Positions 14,827 through 23,837 of a stretch of 32,998 nucleotides of DNA are shown piece after piece. Under the pieces are notes generated by a model. It was not told the origin of the DNA and did no database searches. It was given only the letters and a program-made list of their open reading frames with translations. The first letter of the stretch is position 1. Each line of letters begins with the position of its first letter. The position numbers were made by a program, and so were the translations under genes. The stretch is from Bacillota bacterium (GTDB taxonomy: Bacteria > Bacillota > Bacilli > Alicyclobacillales > SLC66), in the NCBI GenBank assembly GCA_021805735.1, contig JAJZEE010000039.1, positions 1-32,998 of the forward strand, given 5' to 3'.

Positions 14827-16548
14827 CTAACGTATGACCAAGGCCCGCACTCTATTCCAGATCATGCCAATCTCAAATGGTCGCGGCAACGCGTAAAACC
14901 CGGAACATCCCTCGTACGGACTGATCACGGCAAAACCCTGTTCATAGACATCGTCGATGACTTGCCCCACAACCGTATGGAGCGACTTGGCGCCGTTCGC
15001 GTAGCGCGCGAGAGCATACCGGATCATCGCCGCAGCCGCCCGCGTTTGACTCTCGTCAATCAATTGCTCCAGTGCGCCGAGTTCCACAAACTCATCGCCA
15101 TACTGAAACGTCGTACGCGATTTCACGTCCATGCGTTCCATACGCGCGCCAAGCGTTAATGGAAAAGGCGACCGCTCTCGCATGGGGGAAAGCGGAGCGG
15201 TAGCCTCCACGGTCCGTCGCGCTGGAAATTTTGCACAAATCTGTTCTGCGTTGTGCGTTGCGTCAATGGGAACGTACTCATCCATCAATAGCACGACATC
15301 AGCTACATCCAAATAATCGCCCGAACCGCCAACGACAAGTATGCTTGACACTCCCATTGACCGATGCAACTCCTGAACCCGATCTACAAATGGCGTGATT
15401 GGTTCCCGCTCTTTTGCGACAAGGGCCTGCATGCGTGCATCGCGAATCATGAAATTCGCGGCGCTCGTGTCTTCATCCATCAGCAACACACGCGCGCCCA
15501 GTTCGATCGCCTCGACGATGGCCGCCGCCTGCGAAGTCGATCCACTCGCGTCCTGCGTGCTAAAGGCCGTTGTCGAACGCCCCCTCGGCAAATTGGAGAT
15601 GAACCCTGAAATATCCACCCGACTGACTCGTCGTCCGTCTTCTGCCCGCACCTTGACCGCCGTTTCGTCAGTAATACACCATTCGCGCCCGTCTCCAGCC
15701 ATATGATTGTATACGCCGCGCATAATCGCCTGCAGCAGTGTGCTCTTTCCGTGAAACCCTCCGCCGACGATCAGCGTCACGCCTTTGGGCACACCCATGC
15801 CCGACATCACCTTGCCGCTTGGCAACTGCCACGTAACACGCAATGAATCCGGCGCTGCAAAGGGCACCGCCAGATTCGCGTCCATCGGCAATTCGCTAAT
15901 GCCATTGCGACGAGCCAGTACGGCGCCGTCGCCCACAAACGCGATCAGTCCGCGCCCCGTCAGTTCGCTCCTTATATAACACTGATTGCAGTACAGCGTC
16001 ACGTGCTCACTCAGTTCGTCAAACGGAAACGTACTCCGCGACAACGCGTGCAAAAGGATAAAGGGCAGATCATCGACAAACATCGCTTCCGCGTCTTTGG
16101 CCCTGATCCGCCGTCCATCCCCGGGAAGTCCGACAGCAAGGCGCACCTCGATCGCTTCCGAAGTAACGCAAACGCTGCTTCGAGGCAACACGACCTGGCC
16201 AGGCGTATCAATCAAAATCACGCCGCTGCGACCGCTCCCACGGCGTTGAAGCCCCAACGCTTCCATGCCGGCCACCAGTCTGCGCGTTAAAAAGTCTTCC
16301 ACCGCGACGCGTCGGTCGACATTGTCCAGCAATTTTTCATCCAAACGGAGCAAATCAGCGTGCACACGAGCGCGCACACGCGATGGAGGAGCGAATGGAT
16401 CACCCTGCACATGATCGATATGTAACGTGTACGATCCCAAATCATAGGCGCCTTTGAGTTCGCGATAGCCACTGTACGATCTTCCGTCCAGCGTTCGCAG
16501 AACACGCAAAAAATGTGACCTGCTCTCCACCTCTGTGCTCCCACCCAT
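14827..16548 (-). CDS. Predicted ATPase of the ABC class (PF09818-like)
   Basis: A full-length 573-residue protein of the bacterial ABC-class predicted ATPase family. The first 240 residues are the family-specific region (YSGYRELKGAYDLGSYTLHIDHVQGDPFAPPSRVR is its hallmark). The ATPase part has Walker A GGGFHGKSTLL, a signature-like SGSTSQAAAIVEAIE, Walker B VLLMDEDTSAANFMIRD and the switch region ILVVGGSGDYLDVAD. No transmembrane segments are seen, so it is a soluble ATPase of unknown cellular role; the family has no firm function. The start ATG 16548 lies six bases after the stop of galU, so the two are probably co-transcribed. The C-terminus ends 80 bases before the serine hydrolase. Confidence 0.88.
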   Translation of the reverse strand: MGGSTEVESRSHFLRVLRTLDGRSYSGYRELKGAYDLGSYTLHIDHVQGDPFAPPSRVRARVHADLLRLDEKLLDNVDRRVAVEDFLTRRLVAGMEALGLQRRGSGRSGVILIDTPGQVVLPRSSVCVTSEAIEVRLAVGLPGDGRRIRAKDAEAMFVDDLPFILLHALSRSTFPFDELSEHVTLYCNQCYIRSELTGRGLIAFVGDGAVLARRNGISELPMDANLAVPFAAPDSLRVTWQLPSGKVMSGMGVPKGVTLIVGGGFHGKSTLLQAIMRGVYNHMAGDGREWCITDETAVKVRAEDGRRVSRVDISGFISNLPRGRSTTAFSTQDASGSTSQAAAIVEAIELGARVLLMDEDTSAANFMIRDARMQALVAKEREPITPFVDRVQELHRSMGVSSILVVGGSGDYLDVADVVLLMDEYVPIDATHNAEQICAKFPARRTVEATAPLSPMRERSPFPLTLGARMERMDVKSRTTFQYGDEFVELGALEQLIDESQTRAAAAMIRYALARYANGAKSLHTVVGQVIDDVYEQGFAVISPYEGCSGFYALPRPFEIGMIWNRVRALVIR

Positions 16549-16554
16549 GTGGCG

Positions 16555-17460
16555 TCACCGGCCACTATAGCCGGAAATTCGCTCCGTCTCCGGTAATATG
16601 CCCCGCATATAGCCAAGCACGTCTTCACGCATATCCGGTCTCGTCAGTGCAAGCCCGATAATCGCTTTTATGTAACCCAATTTGTCCCCGATGTCAAACC
16701 GCAATCCATCGATTCGACAGGCGCGAAGTCCCTGTGCGATCATTTGCCCGCGCAACGCGTCCGTCAGTTGAATCTCACCCTGTTTACCCGGCGGGGTCGC
16801 CGCGATCACAGAAAAAATATCGGGAGTAATGACGTAACGACCAACTATGGCCAAATTGGACGGCGCCTCTGTTTGCGACGGCTTTTCCACCAGATCAGAA
16901 ACGACGTATTCTTTACCATCGCCGCTCTCGCCCGCGATAATACCGTAACTGGAAACGTTTTCCCGAGGCACGGGCTGAACTCCCACAACCGAAAGTCCGC
17001 ACGTCGCATGCACACTCAGCAACTGCGTCAGCGCAGGCGTGGAAGAGTGAATGATATCGTCTCCCAGCAACACGGCAAACGGCTCGGACCCCACAAAAGA
17101 CCGCGCCATCGATACCGCATGCCCCAACCCGTTCAGTTCAGGCTGACGTATATAGTGAATATTCGCCAATTGGGAAATGCGTTGCACCTCTTCAAGCGTT
17201 GAGCGCTTTTCGTGTTCCGCCAGATGCTTCTCCAGTTCCATCGAGCGGTCAAAATGATCTTCGATCGCCCGTTTAAATCGACCTGTCACAATGAGAATAT
17301 CTTCAATCCCGGCCGCCACCGCTTCTTCCACGATATACTGAATGGCTGGTTTATCTACAAGCGGCAGCATTTCCTTCGGTTGCGCCTTGGTGGCAGGCAA
17401 AAATCGCGTACCGAGTCCCGCAGCGGGAATAACCGCCTTGCGCACACGCGTCAACCCCAT
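16555..17460 (-). CDS. galU: UTP-glucose-1-phosphate uridylyltransferase (GalU/GtaB)
   Basis: A 301-residue enzyme that makes UDP-glucose from UTP and glucose-1-phosphate, feeding cell-wall, glycolipid and capsule pathways in the cytoplasm. It shows the nucleotidyltransferase signature AVIPAAGLGTRFLPATKAQPKEMLP, then DKPAIQYIVEEAVAAGI, LGHAVSMARSFVGSEPFAVLLGDD, LVEKPSQTEAPSNLAIVGRYV and GEIQLTDALR, all in order and of usual length. ATG 17460 has GGAGA five bases upstream. A short Cys-rich frame ends eight bases before it, and the ABC-class ATPase starts six bases after it, so it lies within an operon. Confidence 0.96.
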   Translation of the reverse strand: MGLTRVRKAVIPAAGLGTRFLPATKAQPKEMLPLVDKPAIQYIVEEAVAAGIEDILIVTGRFKRAIEDHFDRSMELEKHLAEHEKRSTLEEVQRISQLANIHYIRQPELNGLGHAVSMARSFVGSEPFAVLLGDDIIHSSTPALTQLLSVHATCGLSVVGVQPVPRENVSSYGIIAGESGDGKEYVVSDLVEKPSQTEAPSNLAIVGRYVITPDIFSVIAATPPGKQGEIQLTDALRGQMIAQGLRACRIDGLRFDIGDKLGYIKAIIGLALTRPDMREDVLGYMRGILPETERISGYSGR

Positions 17461-17467
17461 CGTCTCC

Positions 17468-17650
17468 TTATGCTTGATCTAACGCACCGCGCCCACATTG
17501 ACCGGGAGGTCCTGCGTAAATCCCCTTTTCTTTGTCCAGCCAGCGATGAAACGCCTGACAATCACGCAACGTTGGTCGATCGCAAAGCGCGCAACAGCCC
17601 TCCTGTGCTTGTCCTGCCCATATGGTACCATATACAGATGAATCTTTCAT
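17468..17650 (-). CDS. Small Cys-rich hypothetical protein before galU
   Basis: A 60-residue frame from ATG 17650 that ends with a TAA just before the galU ribosome site. It reads MKDSSVYGTIWAGQ and then GCCALCDRPTLRDCQAF, with four cysteines in a C-C-x2-C-x7-C pattern plus a later CGRG, which could bind a metal. The frame is open further up to ATG 17719. A ribosome site (GGAGGGGACAA) further upstream instead fits a TTG at 17736 in another frame, which codes for only 18 residues before a stop. The order suggests either a real small gene or a frameshifted one. No family was recognised. Confidence 0.4.
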   Translation of the reverse strand: MKDSSVYGTIWAGQAQEGCCALCDRPTLRDCQAFHRWLDKEKGIYAGPPGQCGRGALDQA

Positions 17651-17752
17651 GGGGTATTGTGGCCAAACTCGTTGGTCATTCGTCCACCAGCGCGTCATCG
17701 AGCGCCCGCCATACCGCATGATCAGAGATCAATTGTCCCCTCCAGAAGACAG

Positions 17753-18058
17753 TCAGCCCATGCGAGCTGACGTAAAGTGATTCACGTATTGCGGCCCGAC
17801 TTCCTGACCCAGCACCTGGTGAGTGACTGCAACCACAATCAGCAGACGCCACATCCGTTCATCCATGCGACCGGTAATGGGAACATGCTGGTTCATCTGG
17901 AACAGCTTCAACCCCTCTTCCGTCAATTGATTAAAATGTTCGGTTACCGGACCCCGATAGTATCCCAATCGGCGCAACATATACTGCATGAACCCAACAG
18001 CATGCCCGTAGTCTTGAAACTCCAAATCATGAAATTCATAGTCTGGCTCTGCGTTCAC
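17753..18058 (-). CDS. Small protein with a peptidoglycan-binding-like (PG_binding_1) domain
   Basis: A protein of about 101 residues. The central part, GFMQYMLRRLGYYRGPVTEHF through LTEEGLKLFQMNQHVPITGRM to DERMWRLL, is the three-helix peptidoglycan-binding-like fold: a helix with LG-Y, then F-Q, then a G-hinge and a final helix. No catalytic domain or signal peptide is visible, so it is not obviously exported. The start is uncertain: GTG 18058 after CAGGAAAAAT is chosen, while GTG 18079 and TTG 18100 are also open. It is followed by the small galU-linked frame in the same direction. Its role is unknown. Confidence 0.65.
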   Translation of the reverse strand: MNAEPDYEFHDLEFQDYGHAVGFMQYMLRRLGYYRGPVTEHFNQLTEEGLKLFQMNQHVPITGRMDERMWRLLIVVAVTHQVLGQEVGPQYVNHFTSARMG

Positions 18059-18216
18059 ATTTTTCCTGTGCCCAAACACGGAGCATGTCCCCCTCGTCAA
18101 GGTCTATGCCCCATCATATGGTCATGCGCCCAGAGTGTGCACTCTATCGCCAGTTGTGCGCGCAGTTTTCATCTTTCCCAGGAAGCGCCGTGGCGACGCG
18201 TCACAGCGGTCGACGT

Positions 18217-19134
18217 TTAATCTCTCCACATGCTCTTTAGCACGAACGCCAAATTGGCGGGACGTTCGGCCAGGCGCCTCATAAAATACCCGTACCAGTC
18301 CGTGCCATAAGGAACATAGATGCGCATGGTATAGCCTTCCCTGACAAGATCGCGCTGCAGACCCGGTCGAATGCCGTATAACATTTGAAATTCAAAACGG
18401 TCGCGGGCGATCCCCTCGCGTTCAACATACGCTTTTGTCCACGCGATGAGCGCTTCATCATGAGTGGCTATCGCCGTATAATTGCCGGCGCCAAGACTGA
18501 TCTCGATCAACTGTTTGTAATTGGCGTCCACGGCCGTCTTCTCAGGAAAAGCCACTTCCTTCGGTTCTTTGTAAGCTCCCTTCACAATCCGCAGCGGGAT
18601 CCCCTGGGCGGCCAGCGCGGCGACATCATCGGCCGCACGATACAAATACGCCTGCATGACCGTGCCAACATTGTCAAACTCGCGCCTGAGTTCGAGGAGC
18701 AGATCAATGGTTTGCTGACAGTGGCTGAAATCCTCCATGTCAATGCGCACAAAATTGCCATACTGTTTGGCCCGGAGCACTATGCGGCGCATGTTGTCGA
18801 GGCAGAGAGAACGATCGATATCAAGACCTACCTGCGTCAATTTTAGCGACAGATTGGCCCGCGCTTGCGCCTGCGCGATCGCGTCCAGCGTTCGTATGCA
18901 ATAATCAGCCGATTCCTCAGCCTCTCTTGCGTCAGCCACAAACTCACCCAGATGATCGAGCGTGACAAGCATTCCTGCGTCGTTTAGCACACGGACATGG
19001 GGAATGGCCGTCTCCAGCGTATCCCCAGCCACAAACCGACCCGCTCCAAAACGGAGACCGTACCGCTTGGCCAGATCATTGGCCCCTTTTTGTTTCGATA
19101 AGTTCAACAATATGGAACGCATGAACTCTTCCAT
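18217..19134 (-). CDS. putB: Proline dehydrogenase
   Basis: A 305-residue monofunctional FAD-dependent proline dehydrogenase, the first step of proline breakdown to glutamate. Family landmarks are VTLDHLGEFV, LSLKLTQVGLDID, FVRIDMEDFSHCQQT, VMQAYLYRAADDV, PLRIVKGAYKEPKEVAFPEK, TAIATHDE, RFEFQMLYGIRPGLQ and IYVPYGTDWYGYFMRRLAERPAN. These cover the TIM-barrel FAD and substrate sites, including the C-terminal arginine pair in RRLAERP. ATG 19134 lies eight bases after GAGGAG. Monofunctional enzymes like this are usual in Gram-positive bacteria; the partner delta1-pyrroline-5-carboxylate dehydrogenase is not in the window. Confidence 0.95.
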   Translation of the reverse strand: MEEFMRSILLNLSKQKGANDLAKRYGLRFGAGRFVAGDTLETAIPHVRVLNDAGMLVTLDHLGEFVADAREAEESADYCIRTLDAIAQAQARANLSLKLTQVGLDIDRSLCLDNMRRIVLRAKQYGNFVRIDMEDFSHCQQTIDLLLELRREFDNVGTVMQAYLYRAADDVAALAAQGIPLRIVKGAYKEPKEVAFPEKTAVDANYKQLIEISLGAGNYTAIATHDEALIAWTKAYVEREGIARDRFEFQMLYGIRPGLQRDLVREGYTMRIYVPYGTDWYGYFMRRLAERPANLAFVLKSMWRD

Positions 19135-19160
19135 CACTGTATCTCCTCGTGTATGCCGGA

Positions 19161-20135
19161 TTACTCGCGTTCAGTGCGAGTCGTCGGAAGAATGTGTGCA
19201 TAATCCACCTCAAATTGCGGAGTCCAGGTATCCGGCCGATCCGGATCAAACTGTTCGAGATAGCGAATGACAGCACGGGTGATGGGCGTAGGCGTGGAAG
19301 CGCCCGCTGTTACAGCGACTGCATTTATGTTGCGCAGCCACTCGGGGTCAATTTCTGTGACATCAGCGATGCGATGCGCCTTTACACCCGCAATGTCGAC
19401 GGCGACTTGAGCCAGTCGAACGGAATTGTTGCTGCGCGGATCACCGACGACCAGACATAGATCGGCGTCTCTCGCTTGACTTGCCACCGCGTTTTGTCGC
19501 ACTTGGGTGGCGTCGCAAATCTCGCCGTACACTTCCACCGACGGGAAACGTTCCATGACCTTGTTCATCAGATCTGACGTATCCCACTGACTCATCGTAG
19601 TCTGATTCGTCACGATAATGCGCGCAGGACCTGGTGCTGGGTCGCTGTGTCCAAGATTCTCCGGCAAGCCCGCAATATCGCTTTCCGACGCCACCAGATG
19701 CACGCGCCAAGGCGCAACTCCGATGGCGCCTTCCGGTTCCGGGTGACCGGGTTTGCCTATGTAGATCACATCATAGCCCTCCGCCACTTTCTTTTTGATC
19801 AACAGATGGGTGCGAGTCACGTCCGGACAGGTGGCGTCAATGACCACCAGACCCTTTTCTTCGGCCCGCAGTCGCACCTCCGGCGATACACCATGAGCCG
19901 TAAATATCACAGTTCCATGGTCGACCTGTTCCAGAATGGCAAGCCTATCTTCCCCATCCAACGTAATGATTCCCTGACGTTCGAACGCCTCCACGACGAA
20001 CTGATTGTGGACAATCATACCAAGGATATATATAGGCCTAGGCAAATCGGCGCGTTTTGCCACCTGCGCCGCAAGCACCATGGCGTCTACGACGCCATAG
20101 CAGTATCCGCGCGGCGCAATTTTAATCACCTTCAC
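19161..20135 (-). CDS. ispH: 4-hydroxy-3-methylbut-2-enyl diphosphate reductase (IspH/LytB)
   Basis: A 324-residue iron-sulphur enzyme catalysing the last step of the MEP isoprenoid pathway, giving IPP and [18 protein letters not shown] contains the first cluster cysteine, [13 protein letters not shown] the second and [17 protein letters not shown] the third; TAHGVSPEV and [13 protein letters not shown] hold substrate-binding histidines and [11 protein letters not shown] the conserved threonines, and TAGASTPT closes the site. GTG 20135 ([14 protein letters not shown]) is preferred over GTG 20141 by ribosome spacing and by the usual family start. The C-terminus ([10 protein letters not shown]) is slightly longer than the core family. 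It lies 26 bases upstream of the proline dehydrogenase gene. Confidence 0.96.
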   Translation of the reverse strand: MKVIKIAPRGYCYGVVDAMVLAAQVAKRADLPRPIYILGMIVHNQFVVEAFERQGIITLDGEDRLAILEQVDHGTVIFTAHGVSPEVRLRAEEKGLVVIDATCPDVTRTHLLIKKKVAEGYDVIYIGKPGHPEPEGAIGVAPWRVHLVASESDIAGLPENLGHSDPAPGPARIIVTNQTTMSQWDTSDLMNKVMERFPSVEVYGEICDATQVRQNAVASQARDADLCLVVGDPRSNNSVRLAQVAVDIAGVKAHRIADVTEIDPEWLRNINAVAVTAGASTPTPITRAVIRYLEQFDPDRPDTWTPQFEVDYAHILPTTRTERE

Positions 20136-20204
20136 AGCCACACCCCACTAAATCAGGATACACTTCCATGTCTGAGTTTAGGGATGACCGTATTTTAAGG
20201 ATCG

Positions 20205-21737
20205 TCACAACTCAACGGTCATCTTGGTACCAACACCAAGTTCGCTCTCGACCTTCACAATACCATCATGCGCGCGTACGATCTCCGCAACAATGGCGAG
20301 ACCTAGACCCGCTCCGCCTGGGTTGCGCTGCCGCGCGCCAGATGCTCGATAAAATCGGTCAAAAATGCGATCCAGCTGTTCCTTTGCGATGCCCGGCCCG
20401 TTGTCGCGAACGACCAAGCGGGCCTTTTGATCCGGCAACGGCTCAACACAAATCCATACGCGTCCAGTATCACCGACTGTATGCTGGATCGAATTTGTCA
20501 CAATATTGTATAATATCTGTTGAACCATTGATTTATCGCACTTTGTCATGGCTGATTTCAAATCATAGCTGATTATTCGCTGCTCAGCCAGGATATCGAA
20601 TTGCGGACGCATCTCAGCAACCAACACAGCGAGATCCAGGTTCTCAAATTGGGGCGAGATCCCTTCTCCAAGTTTGGCCAATTGCAACAAATCCTTGACG
20701 AGCGCTTCCAAACGACCAGTCTCGGACGCCACGGTCAATAGTCCCTGCCGCATATCCGTGAGTTTTTGAGCATTCAATAACAGTCTGGTTATCGCCGAGC
20801 GGGACAGTTCCTCCCGATCCCCGTCATCGCCCATGCCCTGCTGAAGCAAGTCCAGTTCCTGGGAGTACGATTCGACGCGGCGCAGCAATACGTCCGTAAA
20901 TCCACGGATCGCGGTAAGCGGAGTACGCAGTTCATGAGAGGCGTCAGAGACAAACTGTTTCATCCGCCAAGCCGCGTCCTGTTCGCGTTTCACGGCATCC
21001 GCGAGTAAATCCAGAGCATCATTGATAACACCTGCGAGGCGTACAGTCTCATGGGTTCCAAGCAAAGGCAAGCGCTCCTGAAAGGCGCCCGCCCGAATTC
21101 GCAGCGCAGTCTGAATCAGACGGTGCAGTGGACGAAGTGGAGCGCGTACTACGGGAATCAGGATAGCCGCGGCAAACACCACTACAATAACGCTGACAAA
21201 AAGAAATTTGGCCGCCTGTTCAAGCAAAATGGGATAGAGCGTGGAGTCGGGATACCCCAACTCCACATAACCGACCGGCAATCTGGATGGCGCGCCGACA
21301 TTCGCGAACAGCAGGATCTGTCCATGCGACTCAGCCACAAACGCTTCCGTGCCCGCCTGCAGAGAAATGGGATCCGCCCTCATTGCCGCAGTCATGCCAC
21401 GCCTGAAGAATTGCAGATGCATAGGGTCGTAACGCGATTGTCGCTCACCGATCGGGCGAAACTGCGCATTGTAAATTCGTACATTAATGCCTCTGACACT
21501 GAGCGATTCCAGCAACATGGGCACTGTCTTGCCAAAGTCAGCGGCCGTCAGGTTGCGAGCTACACTCGGTTCCGCCAGCGCGTCACGCAAGGCAAACGAC
21601 AGGCTGCTCTCTCCGGCAACCACCAGAGCGCTGTGCAGTGATTCAAACTGAATGGCCGCTACAAGAACAAGAAGAACGGCAACCACGGCCAGGTACCTGG
21701 CATAAAGATCCCTTGTCAGAGTACTGGGCCGACTCAA
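20205..21737 (-). CDS. Two-component sensor histidine kinase (PhoR/ResE type)
   Basis: A 510-residue membrane kinase. A first membrane segment (LYARYLAVVAVLLVLVAAI, about 11-29) and a second (FLFVSVIVVVFAAAILIPVV) flank an extracytoplasmic sensor of about 140 residues. Then come HAMP (RPLHRLIQTALRIRAGAF), the H-box FVSDASHELRTPLTAIRGF with the phospho-accepting His, the N-box QILYNIVTNSIQHT, the G1 box VVRDNGPGIAKEQLDRIFDRF and the G2 box GGAGLGLAIVAEIVRAHDG. All catalytic motifs are intact. TTG 21737 after AGGAAG is preferred. It starts 14 bases after the response regulator stop, which fits a classic pair. The signal is unknown; the divergent beta-lactamase-like protein nearby could be a partner. 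Confidence 0.92.
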   Translation of the reverse strand: MSRPSTLTRDLYARYLAVVAVLLVLVAAIQFESLHSALVVAGESSLSFALRDALAEPSVARNLTAADFGKTVPMLLESLSVRGINVRIYNAQFRPIGERQSRYDPMHLQFFRRGMTAAMRADPISLQAGTEAFVAESHGQILLFANVGAPSRLPVGYVELGYPDSTLYPILLEQAAKFLFVSVIVVVFAAAILIPVVRAPLRPLHRLIQTALRIRAGAFQERLPLLGTHETVRLAGVINDALDLLADAVKREQDAAWRMKQFVSDASHELRTPLTAIRGFTDVLLRRVESYSQELDLLQQGMGDDGDREELSRSAITRLLLNAQKLTDMRQGLLTVASETGRLEALVKDLLQLAKLGEGISPQFENLDLAVLVAEMRPQFDILAEQRIISYDLKSAMTKCDKSMVQQILYNIVTNSIQHTVGDTGRVWICVEPLPDQKARLVVRDNGPGIAKEQLDRIFDRFYRASGARQRNPGGAGLGLAIVAEIVRAHDGIVKVESELGVGTKMTVEL

Positions 21738-21750
21738 CAGCCGCTTCCTG

Positions 21751-22512
21751 TTACTGTAAGTCCACACGATAGCCGACACCCCGCACGGTACGAATCAGTT
21801 GTCGCTTCGTATCGTTCAGTTTGTGGCGCAGATAGCGGATATACACCTCCAGGATGTTGTCTTCTCCAGAGAAGTCCTCGCCCCACACGCGCGCCATAAT
21901 CTGTTCGCGCGTTAACGCCACGCCGGGGGACTCAAGCAACATCTCCAACAGGGTATACTCAGTCTTTGACAACGCGAGAGCGCTGCCTTCGTAACGAATC
22001 AGCTTCTGCACTTTGTCAATCTCAAACTTGCCTACACGCTGAACAGCCGAAAGTTCTGGAAACTGATTTCTGAAGCGCGCCTCAATCCGCGCCTTCAGTT
22101 CCGCGAAGGCAAATGGTTTGACCACATAGTCATCCGCGCCGGTCACGAGACCCTTCACCCGCTCCTCCACGTCATCTCTTGCGGTCAGCATGATGATCGC
22201 GACGCGGGCGCGCGCCTTGAGCAAACGACAGACCTCATAGCCGTCCATGCCTGGAAGCATGATGTCAAGCAGGACGATATGGGGCTTGAATCGGTCAAGC
22301 AGGCGCAGCGCTTCCTCGCCGTCGCGCGCGGTCATGACGTCATACCCTTCGTCGCGCAGGCCAAAGAGTAAAAAATCTGTGATCCCCTGTTCATCATCGA
22401 CAACAAGAATACGGCCAGGTCTTGATACTGGCCCATCGAATACATGTTGCCTCTGTTCCTGTTCCTTGCTGAAGACTTGGCTCGTGGGCACAATCATACG
22501 GGTATCGTTCAA
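21751..22512 (-). CDS. OmpR/PhoB-family response regulator
   Basis: A receiver plus winged-helix transcription factor. The receiver (RILVVDDEQG ... VVLLDIMLPGMDG with the phosphorylated Asp, MLTARDD, DDYVVKPFAFAELKARI with the conserved Lys) is followed by the PhoB-type effector domain (LSKTEYTLLEMLLESPGVALTREQIMARVWG ... LEVYIRYLRHKLN, IRTVRGVGYRV). TTG 22512 has GGAGG ten bases upstream and is preferred; ATG 22497 and ATG 22584 are also possible, but 22584 would leave almost no leader after the promoter. It forms a pair with the histidine kinase gene 14 bases downstream and diverges from the beta-lactamase-like gene. Confidence 0.93.
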   Translation of the reverse strand: MNDTRMIVPTSQVFSKEQEQRQHVFDGPVSRPGRILVVDDEQGITDFLLFGLRDEGYDVMTARDGEEALRLLDRFKPHIVLLDIMLPGMDGYEVCRLLKARARVAIIMLTARDDVEERVKGLVTGADDYVVKPFAFAELKARIEARFRNQFPELSAVQRVGKFEIDKVQKLIRYEGSALALSKTEYTLLEMLLESPGVALTREQIMARVWGEDFSGEDNILEVYIRYLRHKLNDTKRQLIRTVRGVGYRVDLQ

Positions 22513-22596
22513 GTCGCATTCGCCTCCGAAAGAAAGTGATCTACCAATCGCCAGTGAGTCGTCCTTATGATAGAGTGATAACAATCAGTCATATGC

Positions 22597-22625
22597 AGTG
22601 TACCGCAGAATGATCAGTCTGTCAC
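22597..22625 (-). promoter_or_regulatory. Promoter of the two-component operon
   Basis: On the minus strand GTGACA (22625-22620) and TACACT (22602-22597) are separated by 17 bases, in the 140-base gap between the divergent response regulator and beta-lactamase-like genes. Transcription should start near 22590. Confidence 0.45.
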
Positions 22626-22655
22626 TTTTCCTATACGTAATTTCCTATAGATTGG

Positions 22656-23828
22656 ATGGTTGGGATGTATAACAACTCCGACAAGTTCACTTCAAAAAAG
22701 CAACCAGCCAATCGGCGCAAGGCGCAATCAGCGAACCGAAAAACGGACGGCGGCGCCAGGAAGACGGACCGCGCGGCAAGTTCGAGCCGTCCGCAACCGC
22801 CCGCCTCCAATCGCCGACCCCCTGTTGCCGCGAAACAGACTCATCGACAACAGAGACCCGCCCAGTCAAAGCAGGGCGCGTTTCGCAAGACGGCTTCCCT
22901 GGGCAAGTATCGACGCCGCAAAATTAGATGGGGCCGCCTGGGGGGCGTCCTTGCAGTTGCCGCCCTGTTTGGCTTTGGCGCGCAGTGGCTTATCATCCAT
23001 GGTCTGCCGCAGTTGGCCCAGCGACTTCGCGCTGATGTCACGCAAGTGACGGCCAAGTCACAGCCGCTTCCCTACACCTCTGGATCCTATCTTGCCCTTT
23101 CCCGGCAGATTCAACTGTATCTGCGCAGTCAGCCGGGCACGTACGCGGTTGCGGGAACGGATCTCACGACCGGCGCGACATTTGGTTACGGACAGCGGGA
23201 AGCGTTCAGCGCTGCAGGCACAATCGCATTGCCTGTTGCAATCAGCCTGTACAGCGCAATCGCCGGGGGCGCCATGAAACCGACGACGATCGTCCATCTG
23301 CGCGCGCAGGATGAACAGGCAGGTCCCGGCTACATCGGCGGAATGCCCGTCGGCACACCGTTTACGGTGACTCAATTAGCTCGCGCGGCAATTGTCCGGG
23401 GCGATGTAGTCGCCACTAACATGTTGATTCGGAAACTGGGCGTCGCGCAAATTGACGCGTTCATGACAGAGGCTGGCAGCGGCCATTCGCTCTCTCAGCC
23501 CCCTCTGATCACTCCGCGCGACTTGACGCTTTATCTCGCCTATCTCTATACGATGGATCAGGCGCACCCCCGCTCAGTGGGGCCGCTCATGGCTGATCTG
23601 CGCGCAGTAAACGGAGAGGGACGGATTGTTGACGGGTTCCCCGCAGGAACCCGTCTGGCCCAGGTGGTAGGCGACTGGCCAAAAGAGTTTCACAACGCGG
23701 CGATCATCTGGACCGTGGGTCATCCGATCGCACTGTCGATCTGCAGCGACGGTGTCACCATGGCCGCAGCCCGCGCTGTGGAAGCGCATGTCGCCAAACT
23801 CGCGGCAAACTTTGAACAACACGGCTGA
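22656..23828 (+). CDS. Membrane-anchored class A beta-lactamase-like protein lacking the catalytic residues
   Basis: A 390-residue protein. Residues 1-90 are basic, Gln/Pro-rich and probably disordered in the cytoplasm; a membrane segment (LGGVLAVAALFGFGAQWLII, about 95-114) follows. The rest aligns well with the class A beta-lactamase-like serine hydrolase fold (PF13354), but each catalytic motif is altered. The S-x-x-K box reads SAAGTIALP, with Gly and Ala where Ser and Lys belong; the SDN loop reads RGDVVATNML; the KTG box reads QVVGDWP. So it should be catalytically dead, perhaps a muropeptide or beta-lactam sensor or scaffold. ATG 22656 is given; ATG 22665 is equally likely. It diverges from the two-component genes. 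Confidence 0.75.
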   Translation: MVGMYNNSDKFTSKKQPANRRKAQSANRKTDGGARKTDRAASSSRPQPPASNRRPPVAAKQTHRQQRPAQSKQGAFRKTASLGKYRRRKIRWGRLGGVLAVAALFGFGAQWLIIHGLPQLAQRLRADVTQVTAKSQPLPYTSGSYLALSRQIQLYLRSQPGTYAVAGTDLTTGATFGYGQREAFSAAGTIALPVAISLYSAIAGGAMKPTTIVHLRAQDEQAGPGYIGGMPVGTPFTVTQLARAAIVRGDVVATNMLIRKLGVAQIDAFMTEAGSGHSLSQPPLITPRDLTLYLAYLYTMDQAHPRSVGPLMADLRAVNGEGRIVDGFPAGTRLAQVVGDWPKEFHNAAIIWTVGHPIALSICSDGVTMAAARAVEAHVAKLAANFEQHG

Positions 23829-23837
23829 CGTGATCGG

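Noticed and set aside
20142-20204. Imperfect inverted repeat CTAAATCAG/CTGAGTTTAG between ispH and the kinase gene
   Set aside because: One unpaired base, AT-rich stem and no U-tract, so not a convincing terminator or operator.
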